From NCBI GenBank assembly GCA_013178415.1, contig JABLXA010000004.1, forward strand, positions 124,001-188,000: 64,000 bases of DNA, read 5' to 3'. Below the pieces are notes generated by a model that saw nothing but the letters and a program-made list of their open reading frames with translations, was not told where the DNA came from and did not search any database. Position 1 is the stretch's first letter; every line of letters begins with the position of its first letter. A program made the position numbers and the translations under genes. This document shows positions 43,804 to 53,114 of the stretch, piece by piece. The DNA is from Bacillota bacterium. Lineage in GTDB: Bacteria > Bacillota > SHA-98 > Ch115.

Positions 43804-44172
43804 ATTCTCCACCTCGTTTACATCATACTGTATTACAGCATGAACGTCAAGAACGTCGATATCAGATCTCGATATCGGATGTCGATATCAGCCCTTTTGC
43901 CTATCCGCATCTCAAATCCTGAGTCTACCCATCATCTCCATCATCAACGATTATTGTATGGAAAGTATACGCTGCGACGGGGATATGCGTCATAATATAT
44001 ATAAACTACTGAAATTCAGCTCAGGGTATTATGCCAAATACTGAAGCATATAACTTGCGCGAGTCTTCCCAGGCAGAAGGAAATCAGGATTTTTAAGCGA
44101 ATAACCATTCTGAAGTAGGGGAAATTGATTTACAGATGCCTGGTAGTTTGGGTGGAAGGCGGAAGTCTGTTT
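43804..44172. repeat. intergenic region with a GATATC repeat
   Basis: TCGATATC occurs at 43857, 43870 and 43883, 13 bp apart, in the promoter region of the antitoxin-toxin operon; it may be its operator. The rest of the region has nothing recognised except the binding site of the next gene. Confidence 0.45.
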
Positions 44173-46314
44173 ATGGGCGAAAACAAGATAGTCAGATTTC
44201 CCGTGCCGGCCTCAGGACCGCCGGCCAGCGGGGAGGACTCAAAACACGGAAACAAAAGCGGAGAGAGTCATCCAGACAAGGGGCATGAGCCGGTAAATGT
44301 GGTTTCAATCCGCGCCTCGTCGGGATTAGGGCGTTTCTATAAAGCATACGCTTCTCAGACCCGAGAAGATGGGTTTGTGACTCTATTTCTCGCATGGGAG
44401 AAATCCGCGGAAAGGCTCAGTGTCGTGTCACTTCAGTTGGAGTACATGTATTGGCTAGGGGCGACCGGGATCATTGATTTTGCCCAACTCCCCGTCATGT
44501 CCAAGAAGGAGTTTGAGGATTCTCTTTCAGGGGATGGGGAGATGGCGGAGGGAAGTGGCATCAAAGAGATCTCCCTCGAGGAGGCTCTTTATCTCATTCA
44601 GTCTGCCGCAAGACTGGGGAATCACCCCGGGGAGGCCGTCAGTAACCGGGAATTCCGGCGGTTTGCCTGGCTTCTCACTGAACCAGTTGATTTTTCGCCG
44701 GCCCAAATAGCAAAGCTCCTGAGGAGTCTAATTGGGGATACGATGGGCCCTGTAGATGTGGCCCTGATCTTTGATCGTGCATTGTTCACAGGTGACTTCC
44801 ATTTAGCATTCCACCTTATGAGCGCTCAAGCCAGGTCAAAGGTCGGTTCGATTCAGGAGTTCATAGCCAAATTGAAGGAAACTCCTCAGGATATGAGGGC
44901 AACCCCTGAGGACAATGATCTGCTCTTTGACGAGGAAGATGGACCGTCGGCTATCAGGATTGAGGCTGCCCGACTGCCTGCCGCGGTCAGTCAAATAGTC
45001 GCCAGCGCTGGGGGGTCAGATGAGACAGGAAGTCCTGGCGTGAAAAATCGGCAGGGCAGGTCAGGTGGGCGAAGGTCCGAGACAGTGCTGGTAAGAAGGT
45101 GGCTGGCCAGAAAGGGCCAGGTTATCGAGCTGGCCCAACGATTTGAATTAATTAAGGAAAAGGGCTTCTTTGCCGTCGATAGTCCAGAGCCAAAGCGCAT
45201 ATCGGTTGAGGAATTTGAAAGAGTTGCAAGGCAAGCTATCCTCATAGATGGGGATATGGCAGGGAGATCGCCCCGGGAGATAGCTGAATGGGGCAACTAT
45301 GTGATGAAAGAGGGCAATTATCCGCAAGCCATCCGTATCCTTGACGCGGCGCTGGAGATGGAACCCCGGCTCCTTGGGGCACGCCTGCAAGTCGCTGACG
45401 CCTATGTGAGGATAGATAGGGCCGATAAGGCGGCGAAGCACCTTAAAAGACTCCTGGAGGTTGCGCCACCCGGATCAGTCTATTCTGATAAAGCCAAGAG
45501 AATGCTTCGCATATATGAGGTACTCGATCAGCATTCCGGGGAATTTCCTGAGGAACCCCTTGCCAACCCCGATCATTGGTTTGATCCTGTAGAGAGGGCG
45601 ATCATTTCCATCTCAGGTTTGATCAAGCCAGGAGTAGATGTATTTCGCGAAACGATGACGTTATGGAATCTTTTCTTGAGATATTGCGATATTCCGCTGC
45701 CATTGATAGAAAATCCAATCACATGGGCCGTGGCATCCCTTTATGATGTGGCGCGCCTTCGCGGCGGCGATCTTACAAAGGGGGACCTCGGAAGCTTTCT
45801 TCCCGTCGTCATGGGCATACCATGGCACAAATTGAGGAAGATGGCTGATTTTATATGGGATGTCATTGAACTTTACGATGACGCTGACAGGGCATGGTTT
45901 GCCGATGAGGTAAGGGTCTTTTTCCTGGATGGGGCAGGCTATTCTCATATTTTCAGCCATCCCTCCGGGGAACCGCACTTGATCCTTTGCAATATCAAGC
46001 TTAAGGGCAAGCGGAGTCCCAAGACTCTTATGGAATATTTGTCAGCCCAGAGAGGAGTCAGCGCGAAGAGATCCGCCACGGGCGGCGTCTTCAATTGGGA
46101 GCTTTCTTCATATTCAAAGGCTAGCGGCAAGGGCGGAGGCCCAATTGCCGCCAGAAATGTTCAGATTGCAGTGGATTCAAGTGGTGTGCATCTTTCCGCC
46201 CTAGATGACGAATCCCTATCAAAGGTGGTTTCGCGGCTCAAACGAGACCTTCCTGATTATCTCGTAATGCCAGGGGATGTGGTCAAGCTAGATTTGAAAA
46301 TACATTATTCGTGA
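44173..46314 (+). CDS. TPR-containing protein of unknown function
   Basis: 713 residues, cytoplasmic (no signal peptide or membrane helices). ATG 44173 follows GGCGGAAG; a start 16 codons earlier is possible. A low-complexity N-terminus (PASGPPASGEDSKHGNKSG) precedes an unassigned helical region. Near residue 190-235 a segment (FDRALFTGDFHLAFHLMSAQ) resembles the helical start of NTF2-like domains. Tetratricopeptide-like repeats lie around residues 375-445 (GNYVMKEGNYPQAIRILDAA, RIDRADKAAKHLKRLLEVAP). The C-terminal third is unrecognised. TPRs mediate protein contacts. Nothing nearby explains its role. Confidence 0.8.
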   Translation: MGENKIVRFPVPASGPPASGEDSKHGNKSGESHPDKGHEPVNVVSIRASSGLGRFYKAYASQTREDGFVTLFLAWEKSAERLSVVSLQLEYMYWLGATGIIDFAQLPVMSKKEFEDSLSGDGEMAEGSGIKEISLEEALYLIQSAARLGNHPGEAVSNREFRRFAWLLTEPVDFSPAQIAKLLRSLIGDTMGPVDVALIFDRALFTGDFHLAFHLMSAQARSKVGSIQEFIAKLKETPQDMRATPEDNDLLFDEEDGPSAIRIEAARLPAAVSQIVASAGGSDETGSPGVKNRQGRSGGRRSETVLVRRWLARKGQVIELAQRFELIKEKGFFAVDSPEPKRISVEEFERVARQAILIDGDMAGRSPREIAEWGNYVMKEGNYPQAIRILDAALEMEPRLLGARLQVADAYVRIDRADKAAKHLKRLLEVAPPGSVYSDKAKRMLRIYEVLDQHSGEFPEEPLANPDHWFDPVERAIISISGLIKPGVDVFRETMTLWNLFLRYCDIPLPLIENPITWAVASLYDVARLRGGDLTKGDLGSFLPVVMGIPWHKLRKMADFIWDVIELYDDADRAWFADEVRVFFLDGAGYSHIFSHPSGEPHLILCNIKLKGKRSPKTLMEYLSAQRGVSAKRSATGGVFNWELSSYSKASGKGGGPIAARNVQIAVDSSGVHLSALDDESLSKVVSRLKRDLPDYLVMPGDVVKLDLKIHYS

Positions 46315-46334
46315 TTGATGAATAACGGCATCAT

Positions 46335-46535
46335 ATCGGGGTGGGCGACCAGGGAATAGGCAGCAGGAGCAACCTGTAAGCCAGCGGTCCCGCCACTGTA
46401 TCCGGGGAGCCTTTCTGCCGTCACTTCTTTTGACTATGAGGGAAGACGGGGAAGGTGGATCCTCCAATGATGATCCAGGCGATGATCCGGGAGCCAGGAG
46501 ACCTGCCCATCTCGTTTGCCAGATAACCTTCGGTG
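46335..46535 (+). ncRNA. cobalamin riboswitch
   Basis: The leader of the btu operon has the class-defining blocks AATAGGCAGC, AACCTGTAAGCCAGCGGTCC-like core with CCCGCCACTGT, GGAAGACGGGGAAGG, and the B12 box GCCAGGAGACCTGCC at about 46492-46506. The terminator at 46594-46632 follows. Adenosyl- or methylcobalamin should switch the downstream uptake genes off. Confidence 0.95.
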
Positions 46536-46593
46536 GAAAGGGGGTGGCAGTGAGGCGCCGGTGATTTGACCGAGCGCGTTAAGGCCGCATGTC

Positions 46594-46632
46594 AAGTCCT
46601 CTGATCTTCAACGAAGGTCAGAGGACTTTCTT
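46594..46632 (+). terminator. expression-platform terminator of the cobalamin riboswitch
   Basis: AAGTCCTCTGA pairs with TCAGAGGACTT, followed by a T-rich tail TTCTTGTT, about 45 bp before btuF. Confidence 0.88.
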
Positions 46633-46676
46633 GTTAGACCAGCTCCGGCGTCTCGTTTGAGACTGGGGGGAGAAAC

Positions 46677-47717
46677 ATGGCAGGCTGTCGTTTTCTGATC
46701 AACTTGAGTAGTGTAGTGAAAAAGAAAGGGTGTGAAGCTTCAATGCGTCGTTTTATGAAGCACGGATTTGGAGATATTCATGCGGACAGATTTACACTAA
46801 AGCTATTGTGGTTCGCTTTGATATTGATTTTGGCGATTGTCCCCGTGATTTGGTCCATCCAAGGTGTACAGGCTATTGCAGATTCGGAACCACAGTCTTT
46901 TCCATGTACCATAACGGATGATTTAGGGCGTAAAGTCAAGATCTCCGCTCCACCAAAAAGAATCGTCTCTATCGCCCCGAGTAATACTGAAATTCTGTAC
47001 GCGCTAGGGGTTTCAGATAAAATTGTGGGGGTTACTACAGCATGCGATTATCCTTCTCAGGCAAAGCAAAAGGAGAAGGTGGGCGGCGCTGAGCTCAATT
47101 TCGAAAAGATTGTAGCCCTATCACCGGATGTGGTATTTGCTGTAGCGAGCCTGCAAAAAACTGCCATTGAAAAGCTCGAGCGGCTTGGAATCACGGTAGT
47201 CGCTGTGGATCCCCAGACCCTCGATGATGTCGCAAGGGCGATGGAGCTTATCGGCCGAGCTTCCGGGGCCGATCCGAACAAGGTGAAGGAAGTTGTTGAT
47301 ACATTTCGCCAAAGGAAGAATCGGGTTGAATCTTCAGTCTCAAAACAGGCCAGGTCCAAGAAGGTCAGGGTCTTTGTGGAAATCTGGAATAAACCCCTTA
47401 TGACCGCCGGGCCCGGGACTTTCATCGATGAAATCATCCGTCTCGCTGGCGGGGAGAATATTGCATTTGATGCTAAGAACCCGTGGCCTCAATTCAGTGA
47501 GGAATTGGTGATACAGCGGGACCCGGAAGTCATCTTGCTTACAGGCAACAACCTCGAGGAAGTCATGGGAAGGGCGACCTGGAGGAACATTTCTGCGGTG
47601 AAGAATCGCAGGGTATATGAGATCAACCCTGACATCCTGGTAAGACCGGGTCCAAGGCTGGTGGATGGCCTTGAGGAGGTAGCTAGATGCCTGAGAGATA
47701 TCCGAGCGTCACAGTAA
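46677..47717 (+). CDS. btuF: cobalamin ABC transporter substrate-binding protein
   Basis: 346 residues. GGGGGGAG precedes the ATG. An unusually long N-terminus (about 40 residues) precedes the hydrophobic segment LLWFALILILAIVPVIWSIQ, which serves as signal peptide or membrane anchor; no lipobox cysteine is visible after it. The class III binding-protein fold follows: RIVSIAPSNTEILYALGVSD, LSPDVVFA, RLGITVVAVDP and the C-terminal WRNISAVKNRRVYEI. The riboswitch upstream fixes the ligand as a corrinoid. It overlaps btuC by 31 bp. Confidence 0.93.
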   Translation: MAGCRFLINLSSVVKKKGCEASMRRFMKHGFGDIHADRFTLKLLWFALILILAIVPVIWSIQGVQAIADSEPQSFPCTITDDLGRKVKISAPPKRIVSIAPSNTEILYALGVSDKIVGVTTACDYPSQAKQKEKVGGAELNFEKIVALSPDVVFAVASLQKTAIEKLERLGITVVAVDPQTLDDVARAMELIGRASGADPNKVKEVVDTFRQRKNRVESSVSKQARSKKVRVFVEIWNKPLMTAGPGTFIDEIIRLAGGENIAFDAKNPWPQFSEELVIQRDPEVILLTGNNLEEVMGRATWRNISAVKNRRVYEINPDILVRPGPRLVDGLEEVARCLRDIRASQ

Positions 47718-48763
47718 AGCTGCTGTTTGTCACAATCATTCTCGGCGCCTGTCTTTTTGCTGCCGGGCTTGTTTCAATCGTGACCGGGTCGGTCATGATC
47801 CCTCCGAAAACGGTGATATCATTGCTTGTCTCGAAGATACTGGGGCATGGGACCAGTCCCGTGCCCCTCGCCTGGCAGACAATCATTATAGAGGTGCGGC
47901 TGCCACGTACAGCGCTCGGGGCTATTGTAGGCGCATCCTTATCAGCGGCAGGGGTGACATTTCAAGGCCTGCTTAGAAATCCCCTGGCAGATCCATATAT
48001 TACAGGAGTATCCAGCGGCGCCGCATTGGGCGCAGTGCTGGCTATTATTACGGGTTTGCCGGTTCTCCTATTAAAGGCCGGGGTGGCCAGGGTCATGAGC
48101 GGGGCTATAATACCTATTTTCGCCTTTTTTGGCGGAATGGCTGCAGTATATACGGTCTTAGCTTTGTCCAGGGCGAGGGGCCATATTCCAACAGATACCT
48201 TTCTCTTGGCGGGCGTGGTGGTTGGTTCATTCTTCTGGGCAGTGGTCTCTTTCCTCATGACAGTGGCGGGAAGGGCTCTTCATGAAATGATATTCTGGTT
48301 GATGGGAAGTCTCTCAAGCAGGACTTGGGGAGATGTGTATATGGTCTTGCCCTGGGCATTAACAGGTTTCGGAATCATGTGGTTCTTTTCCAGAGATCTC
48401 AACGTGCTGGCCCTGGGGGAGGAGAGTGCTCTGCAGCTCGGCCTTGACACAGAATTTTTGAAAAAGGTGCTGATCATAGTTGCCTCCATGGTTACGGCGG
48501 CTGCGGTAGCGGCAAGCGGAATCATCGGCTTCGTTGGTCTTGTGGTCCCGCATGTGATGAGGCTGCTAATAGGGCCGGATCACAGGGTGTTATTGCCTGG
48601 CTCGATCCTAGCAGGCGCAGCCTTTCTTGTGCTGGCGGACACGCTGGCCAGGGTTCTGATCGCGCCGACAGAGATACCGGTAGGCATAATAACCTCCATG
48701 GCCGGAGGCCCATTCTTTCTCTATTTGTTGCGGAGGCGAAAAGCCAATGTTACTTACGGTTGA
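47687..48763 (+). CDS. btuC: cobalamin ABC transporter permease
   Basis: 358 residues with about ten membrane helices, FecCD/BtuC family. Signatures are [20 protein letters not shown] and [20 protein letters not shown], and the coupling-helix region [27 protein letters not shown] lies inside the end of btuF just before the ATG. Two copies would form the membrane channel with BtuD. Confidence 0.96.
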   Translation: MPERYPSVTVKLLFVTIILGACLFAAGLVSIVTGSVMIPPKTVISLLVSKILGHGTSPVPLAWQTIIIEVRLPRTALGAIVGASLSAAGVTFQGLLRNPLADPYITGVSSGAALGAVLAIITGLPVLLLKAGVARVMSGAIIPIFAFFGGMAAVYTVLALSRARGHIPTDTFLLAGVVVGSFFWAVVSFLMTVAGRALHEMIFWLMGSLSSRTWGDVYMVLPWALTGFGIMWFFSRDLNVLALGEESALQLGLDTEFLKKVLIIVASMVTAAAVAASGIIGFVGLVVPHVMRLLIGPDHRVLLPGSILAGAAFLVLADTLARVLIAPTEIPVGIITSMAGGPFFLYLLRRRKANVTYG

Positions 48764-49544
48764 TGGTATTGAATGCACTTACGACGAGCACCCAGCCTTG
48801 ATGGACGTTTCCCTGTCTATCAAGTCTCATACAGTTACAGGTATAATCGGCCCGAATGGTTCAGGGAAGTCGACCTTGCTCCGTGCGATGAGCCGGGCTC
48901 TACGACCGAAGGTGGGGACCTGTCTTCTTGATGGCAAAGATCTTTACAAGATGCCTGGAAATCGCGTTGCCAGGTCTATTTCGGTCGTGCCCCAAAACGG
49001 CGCCCCGTCATTCCCTTTTACAGTGATGGAAATGGTGCTTATGGGGAGGACTCCTTATCTTCGTCGGCTGGAATTTGAGCGGCCTGAGGATATCGAGATT
49101 TCAATGCGCGCTATGCGCCGAACAGGCGTCCTTGATTATGCGAATAGGCCGGTGACCACCCTCAGCAGCGGAGAAAGACAGCGGGTCCTGATTGCCCGGG
49201 CGCTGGCCCAGGAACCTCGAGTTTTCCTGCTGGATGAACCGACATCTCATCTGGATATGAAATACCAGGTAGAGATCATGGATCTGATTTCCCAGTTAGC
49301 GCGCCAGGATGGGCTCGCGTGCGGTGTCGTGCTCCACGATATCAATCTTGCAGCCAGGTATTGTGACGAACTGATCATGTTGGAAAGCGGAAGAGTATAC
49401 CGGTCTGGGACGCCATGGGAGGTCCTTACACCAGATAATATCAGAGAGGTATATGGCGTCGAGGCCTTAGTGATGAAGCATCCGGTGTTTGACTGCCCTT
49501 TGGTTATAGCAGTTGGCGCCGGCGGTGATAAAGAGGGTCGGTAA
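48747..49544 (+). CDS. btuD: cobalamin ABC transporter ATP-binding protein
   Basis: 265 residues. Walker A GPNGSGKST, signature LSSGERQRVLIARAL, Walker B VFLLDEPTSHLD and the switch histidine VLHDIN are all intact. It overlaps btuC by 17 bp and closes the btuFCD operon. No cobalamin-biosynthesis gene follows within the window. Confidence 0.96.
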   Translation: MLLTVDGIECTYDEHPALMDVSLSIKSHTVTGIIGPNGSGKSTLLRAMSRALRPKVGTCLLDGKDLYKMPGNRVARSISVVPQNGAPSFPFTVMEMVLMGRTPYLRRLEFERPEDIEISMRAMRRTGVLDYANRPVTTLSSGERQRVLIARALAQEPRVFLLDEPTSHLDMKYQVEIMDLISQLARQDGLACGVVLHDINLAARYCDELIMLESGRVYRSGTPWEVLTPDNIREVYGVEALVMKHPVFDCPLVIAVGAGGDKEGR

Positions 49545-49956
49545 TGACCTTTGCTCCGGCTACTGCAGATCCCTGCATAGCCCACAGCAACCTTTCGGCT
49601 ACTATGGACCATTACGGAACCTGCAATAACCTTGACTCGACTGTCATGAGTCCCTTAGAAGCCCGTGACAATCTCTCGACTGCCACGAACCTCCAGTTAA
49701 AGAATTCTAAGGACTCATAGAACTCAAGAACCTGCGGAACCCATGACAATCTTAGCCCGACCACTGCGCATCTCTTTTGAGCCTGCGACAATCTCAAAAG
49801 CCTTCAACTGCCGCAGACCCTTACAAGACAGGCAGTGATCTGCGCGCCGGCTGCCACAGACCGTATAGTGTTGGCCTGTGACAACCTTTGCTCGACCATC
49901 ACAAGCCCCGATCCGACGGAGCCTGTGATGATCTTCGCTCGGCCATTACCGACCCT
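49541..49956. repeat. tandem hairpin array with conserved core and co-varying arms
   Basis: About eight degenerate units follow btuD with a 37-48 bp step. A shared core GACAATCTT...CTCGACTGCC recurs at about 49546, 49586, 49623, 49667, 49745, 49787, 49880 and 49927. Four units have clear arms that differ but stay complementary: CGTG/CACG (49664, 49684), CTGCG/CGCAG (49783, 49812), TGTGA/TCACA (49877, 49899) and GTGAT/ATTAC (49925, 49945). Longer period than the 32-bp arrays. It fills the gap before tldD. Confidence 0.65.
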
Positions 49957-50068
49957 GCGTTATTATAGTTGCCACTCTTGCAGGATCATATTCATGAGAT
50001 GTCGTAAGTAAGATATGGAAACAATAGATCTGCATGGCATGGTAAAAAGCATTGAGGGGGTAAAATTT

Positions 50069-51478
50069 ATGAAGAATGAGCCAAGGGACGAAGGCGCGGT
50101 CTTGGCAAAAATCGACGAAGCATTGAAGGCAGCTCGCGCGGATTTCGTCGAAATTCGTTTGGAAGAGAGTGAGACGACTCGTATATCGTTTCGCGGACAG
50201 CTGCTGGACGAGATTGGCGCCCTTTCTTCGTTTGGCGGTTGCGTCCGCGCCCTGGTAAGAGGAGGCTGGGGATTTGTCTCCTTTGACGGACTAGACGATC
50301 TCGCGGAAAGGGTGCGGGACGCCTGCAATTACGCTCGGCTCGTGAACGGGGAAAGAGTAGACCTTGCGCCTGTGGAGCCTGTGGTGGATAATGTCAAGTT
50401 GAATCTCACATCCGATCCCAGGGCTGTGTCTCTCTCTGAGAAAAAGAGGCTCTTATCAGACTATAACCAGATCATGATCGAGTTCAGCCCCGAGATTCAG
50501 ACGACCATGGTCGCGTATCTGGATTCCTACAAGAAGAAATACTATGCTACTTCTGAGGGATCCAGAATTATCCAAGAAAGTAGCAATATGGGCGCCAACT
50601 TCGTCGCTATTGCGAGAAGGCAAGACACTGTTCAGCAATGTTTCGCGACGGCAGGTGGCATCACGGGATTTGATTCCATGCGAGGTCTCGAATCCAGAGC
50701 CGAAGATGTGGCCCGCAGGGCTGTGGAGATGTTGGATGCGAGGCCTGTAACTGGAGGCAAGTATACAGTGGTCATTGATCCGGGCCTGGCCGGGGTTTTC
50801 ATCCATGAAGCATTCGGCCACTTGAGCGAATCTGATTTCCTATATGAGAACGAGAGATTGAAGGGGATTATGACGCTTGGAAGGCGCTTTGGATCGGATA
50901 TTCTAAATGTATTCGATGGCGCTGCCATCCCCGGGCATCGTGGTTCGTACAAGTATGACGATGAAGGGGTCGCGGCACAGAAGACTTATCTCATAAAGGA
51001 TGGCATTTTGGTAGGTCGCCTTCATTCAAGGGAAACGGCAGGAAAGATGGGAGAGCGTCCCACTGGAAACGCCAGGGCCATAAACTACCGCCACCGGCCC
51101 ATTGTCCGTATGACAAACACTGCCATCGAGGGTGGAACCACGAGCTTTCATGACATGATATCGGATATAAAGGAAGGTATATATGCCATAGAAGCTTATG
51201 GAGGCCAGACGGCAGCGGAGATGTTCACCTTCAGCGCCATGGAGGCATTTATGATCCGGGATGGAAAGATCGCGGAGAGAGTAAGAGATGTGGTCCTTAC
51301 TGGGAATGTCTTTGAGACTCTGAAGAATATTGAATGCATAGGCAATGACTTCGCCTGGAAAGATGGCGGCGTCGGAGGATGTGGCAAAGGTGGGCAATTT
51401 CCGCTCCCTGTCGCAGATGGAGGACCCCATGTCAGAATTCGAGATGTAGTAGTTGGAGGTGGACAAAAGAATGGATAA
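50069..51478 (+). CDS. tldD: metalloprotease TldD
   Basis: 469 residues from ATG 50069 (GAGGGGG upstream; the longer frame starts in repeat-flanking DNA). The zinc motif HEAFGH (HExxxH, in VFIHEAFGHLSESD) is intact. TldD and TldE/PmbA form a heterodimeric protease that trims unfolded peptides, matures microcins and degrades CcdA. The stop overlaps the pmbA start by 8 bp, so translation is coupled. Confidence 0.95.
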   Translation: MKNEPRDEGAVLAKIDEALKAARADFVEIRLEESETTRISFRGQLLDEIGALSSFGGCVRALVRGGWGFVSFDGLDDLAERVRDACNYARLVNGERVDLAPVEPVVDNVKLNLTSDPRAVSLSEKKRLLSDYNQIMIEFSPEIQTTMVAYLDSYKKKYYATSEGSRIIQESSNMGANFVAIARRQDTVQQCFATAGGITGFDSMRGLESRAEDVARRAVEMLDARPVTGGKYTVVIDPGLAGVFIHEAFGHLSESDFLYENERLKGIMTLGRRFGSDILNVFDGAAIPGHRGSYKYDDEGVAAQKTYLIKDGILVGRLHSRETAGKMGERPTGNARAINYRHRPIVRMTNTAIEGGTTSFHDMISDIKEGIYAIEAYGGQTAAEMFTFSAMEAFMIRDGKIAERVRDVVLTGNVFETLKNIECIGNDFAWKDGGVGGCGKGGQFPLPVADGGPHVRIRDVVVGGGQKNG

Positions 51479-52796
51479 GATCCTGCAAATGGCTCTTAAG
51501 GAAGCAGATGCGGCCGAGGTCTTTTTCATCGATAGAATCATGGAGCCAGTCATCTTTGAGTCAAATCGCGTGAAGGCCGTGGAAAGAAAGCAGGTGCGGG
51601 GCTTGGGTTTGCGGGTGATCCGCGAAGGGAGGATCGGGTTTTCGTCTACGAGTCGTTTAGATGACCCCGAAAAAGTCGTAAAAGATGCGGTCGCGGCGAG
51701 TGAGTTTTCCGACCCGACGAATCTCGAGTTTGGTCTCGCTAAGCCCCCGGCATCGTCTCCGAAGGTCGAGGACTCTGAAATCCAGAATCTCACTGTTGAG
51801 GATCTAGTCTCTGAAGGGCAGAAGATGATAAAGATGGTCCTCGGCGATTTCCCCGAGGCCAAATGCGATGGAGAATTCAGCAAGGAGATAACCAGGATAT
51901 CGCACATGAATTCTGCCGGGATGAGCTTTTCGTATTTAAAAACCGAAATCTCGGGCGGGCTGGAGGTTACTTTGGCTTCTGAGGGGGATATTTTGAATGT
52001 CTATAATTTCAACGCATCAGCCAGGCGTGATGTACCTTTTGAGGATATGGCTGGCGACATTGTAAAGCGCCTCCATATGTCTCAGAGAATAGCTGCCATG
52101 AAGACTGGTCATTTTCCTGTGATCTTTACGCCGCGGGCCATTGTCTTCCTCCTTGCCAGCCTGAATCCCGCATTCAATGGCAAGATTGTACTCCAGGGGG
52201 CATCTCCCCTCCGTGATAAATTGGGGAAGAAGGTATTCGATGAACAGCTGACAGTATATGATGATGGCACCCTGGATTATGGATCGGGCAGTTATCCTGT
52301 GGATGATGAGGGCGTCCCGACGAACCGGACCCCTTTGATAGAGAGGGGGGTTGTGTGTAATTTCATTTATGACCTTAAGACAGCTAGCCTCGCGGGAACT
52401 AGGAGCACTGGAAATGGCTTCAGGATATCGCGCAATGGAGGATGGTCCTTTGAAAGCCAACCTTCTCCTTCATCGACCAATTTGGTGATAGAGCCTGGTG
52501 ATGCTTCTCTTGAGGAGATGATATCATGGGTCGAGGAGGGCCTCTTAGTGGATCAGGTCCTCGGCGCAGGCCAGGGGAATGTTCTCTCAGGCGCTTTCTC
52601 AATGAACGTGCATCTTGGTTTCAAAATCGATCATGGGAAGATCTCCGGTCGAGTCAAGAACACCATGATCTCGGGCAATTTGCTGGAGTCGCTGCAAAGG
52701 ATCGAGGCGATCTCTGATGCATCAGAATGGGCTATGGGGCCATATAAGGTTCCTGCAATAATGCTCGGGAATGTGGGGGTGGCAACGGGAGCATAG
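51471..52796 (+). CDS. pmbA: TldD partner protein PmbA/TldE
   Basis: 441 residues. It has the TldD/PmbA fold without the HExxxH motif, as expected for the non-catalytic subunit: VKAVERKQVRGLGLRVI, FTPRAIVFLLASLNPAFNG, LTVYDDGTLDYGSGSYPVDD and the ending MLGNVGVATGA. ATG 51471 is chosen over earlier TTG/GTG codons because GGAGGTGG lies 7-9 bp upstream. Co-translated with tldD. Confidence 0.94.
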   Translation: MDKILQMALKEADAAEVFFIDRIMEPVIFESNRVKAVERKQVRGLGLRVIREGRIGFSSTSRLDDPEKVVKDAVAASEFSDPTNLEFGLAKPPASSPKVEDSEIQNLTVEDLVSEGQKMIKMVLGDFPEAKCDGEFSKEITRISHMNSAGMSFSYLKTEISGGLEVTLASEGDILNVYNFNASARRDVPFEDMAGDIVKRLHMSQRIAAMKTGHFPVIFTPRAIVFLLASLNPAFNGKIVLQGASPLRDKLGKKVFDEQLTVYDDGTLDYGSGSYPVDDEGVPTNRTPLIERGVVCNFIYDLKTASLAGTRSTGNGFRISRNGGWSFESQPSPSSTNLVIEPGDASLEEMISWVEEGLLVDQVLGAGQGNVLSGAFSMNVHLGFKIDHGKISGRVKNTMISGNLLESLQRIEAISDASEWAMGPYKVPAIMLGNVGVATGA

Positions 52797-53114
52797 CCGG
52801 GTGACGACGGGAGTGTAGCAGGGGATGGTGATGCTGTTCCATCGGATGCAGCCTGGCGGCAATGGGTTGCGACGGTATCCCTTCCGCTGGACGCGGCCTT
52901 GCTGAGAGGCCGCTCAGTGATCCGAGGCCCCCGGGTAGTAAGGCCTCGGATCAATGCCAGCTTCAGGGATACCGTCGCTCCCCTGGCCTCCAAGTGTCGG
53001 ATCAATGGCCCTGGGACGGTATCACCCACCCCCCGGATGACCGGTCCCTCGGTTGCAGGATGGCCTGGGGCCAATACCGCCGCGAGGAGTATCCCGCTCA
53101 CCGTGCCGTCATAT
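52797..53114. other. GC-rich convergent spacer with nested inverted repeats
   Basis: Between convergent pmbA and degV. Outer arms GCGACGGTATCCCT (52869-52882) and AGGGATACCGTCGC (52965-52978) are a perfect 14-bp match. They enclose two hairpins, GCGGCC/GGCCGC (52893, 52908) and TGATCCGAGGCC/GGCCTCGGATCA (52918-52929, 52942-52953). The whole can fold as a three-way junction on either strand. GACGGTATC recurs at about 53016. No gene supported. Confidence 0.8.
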
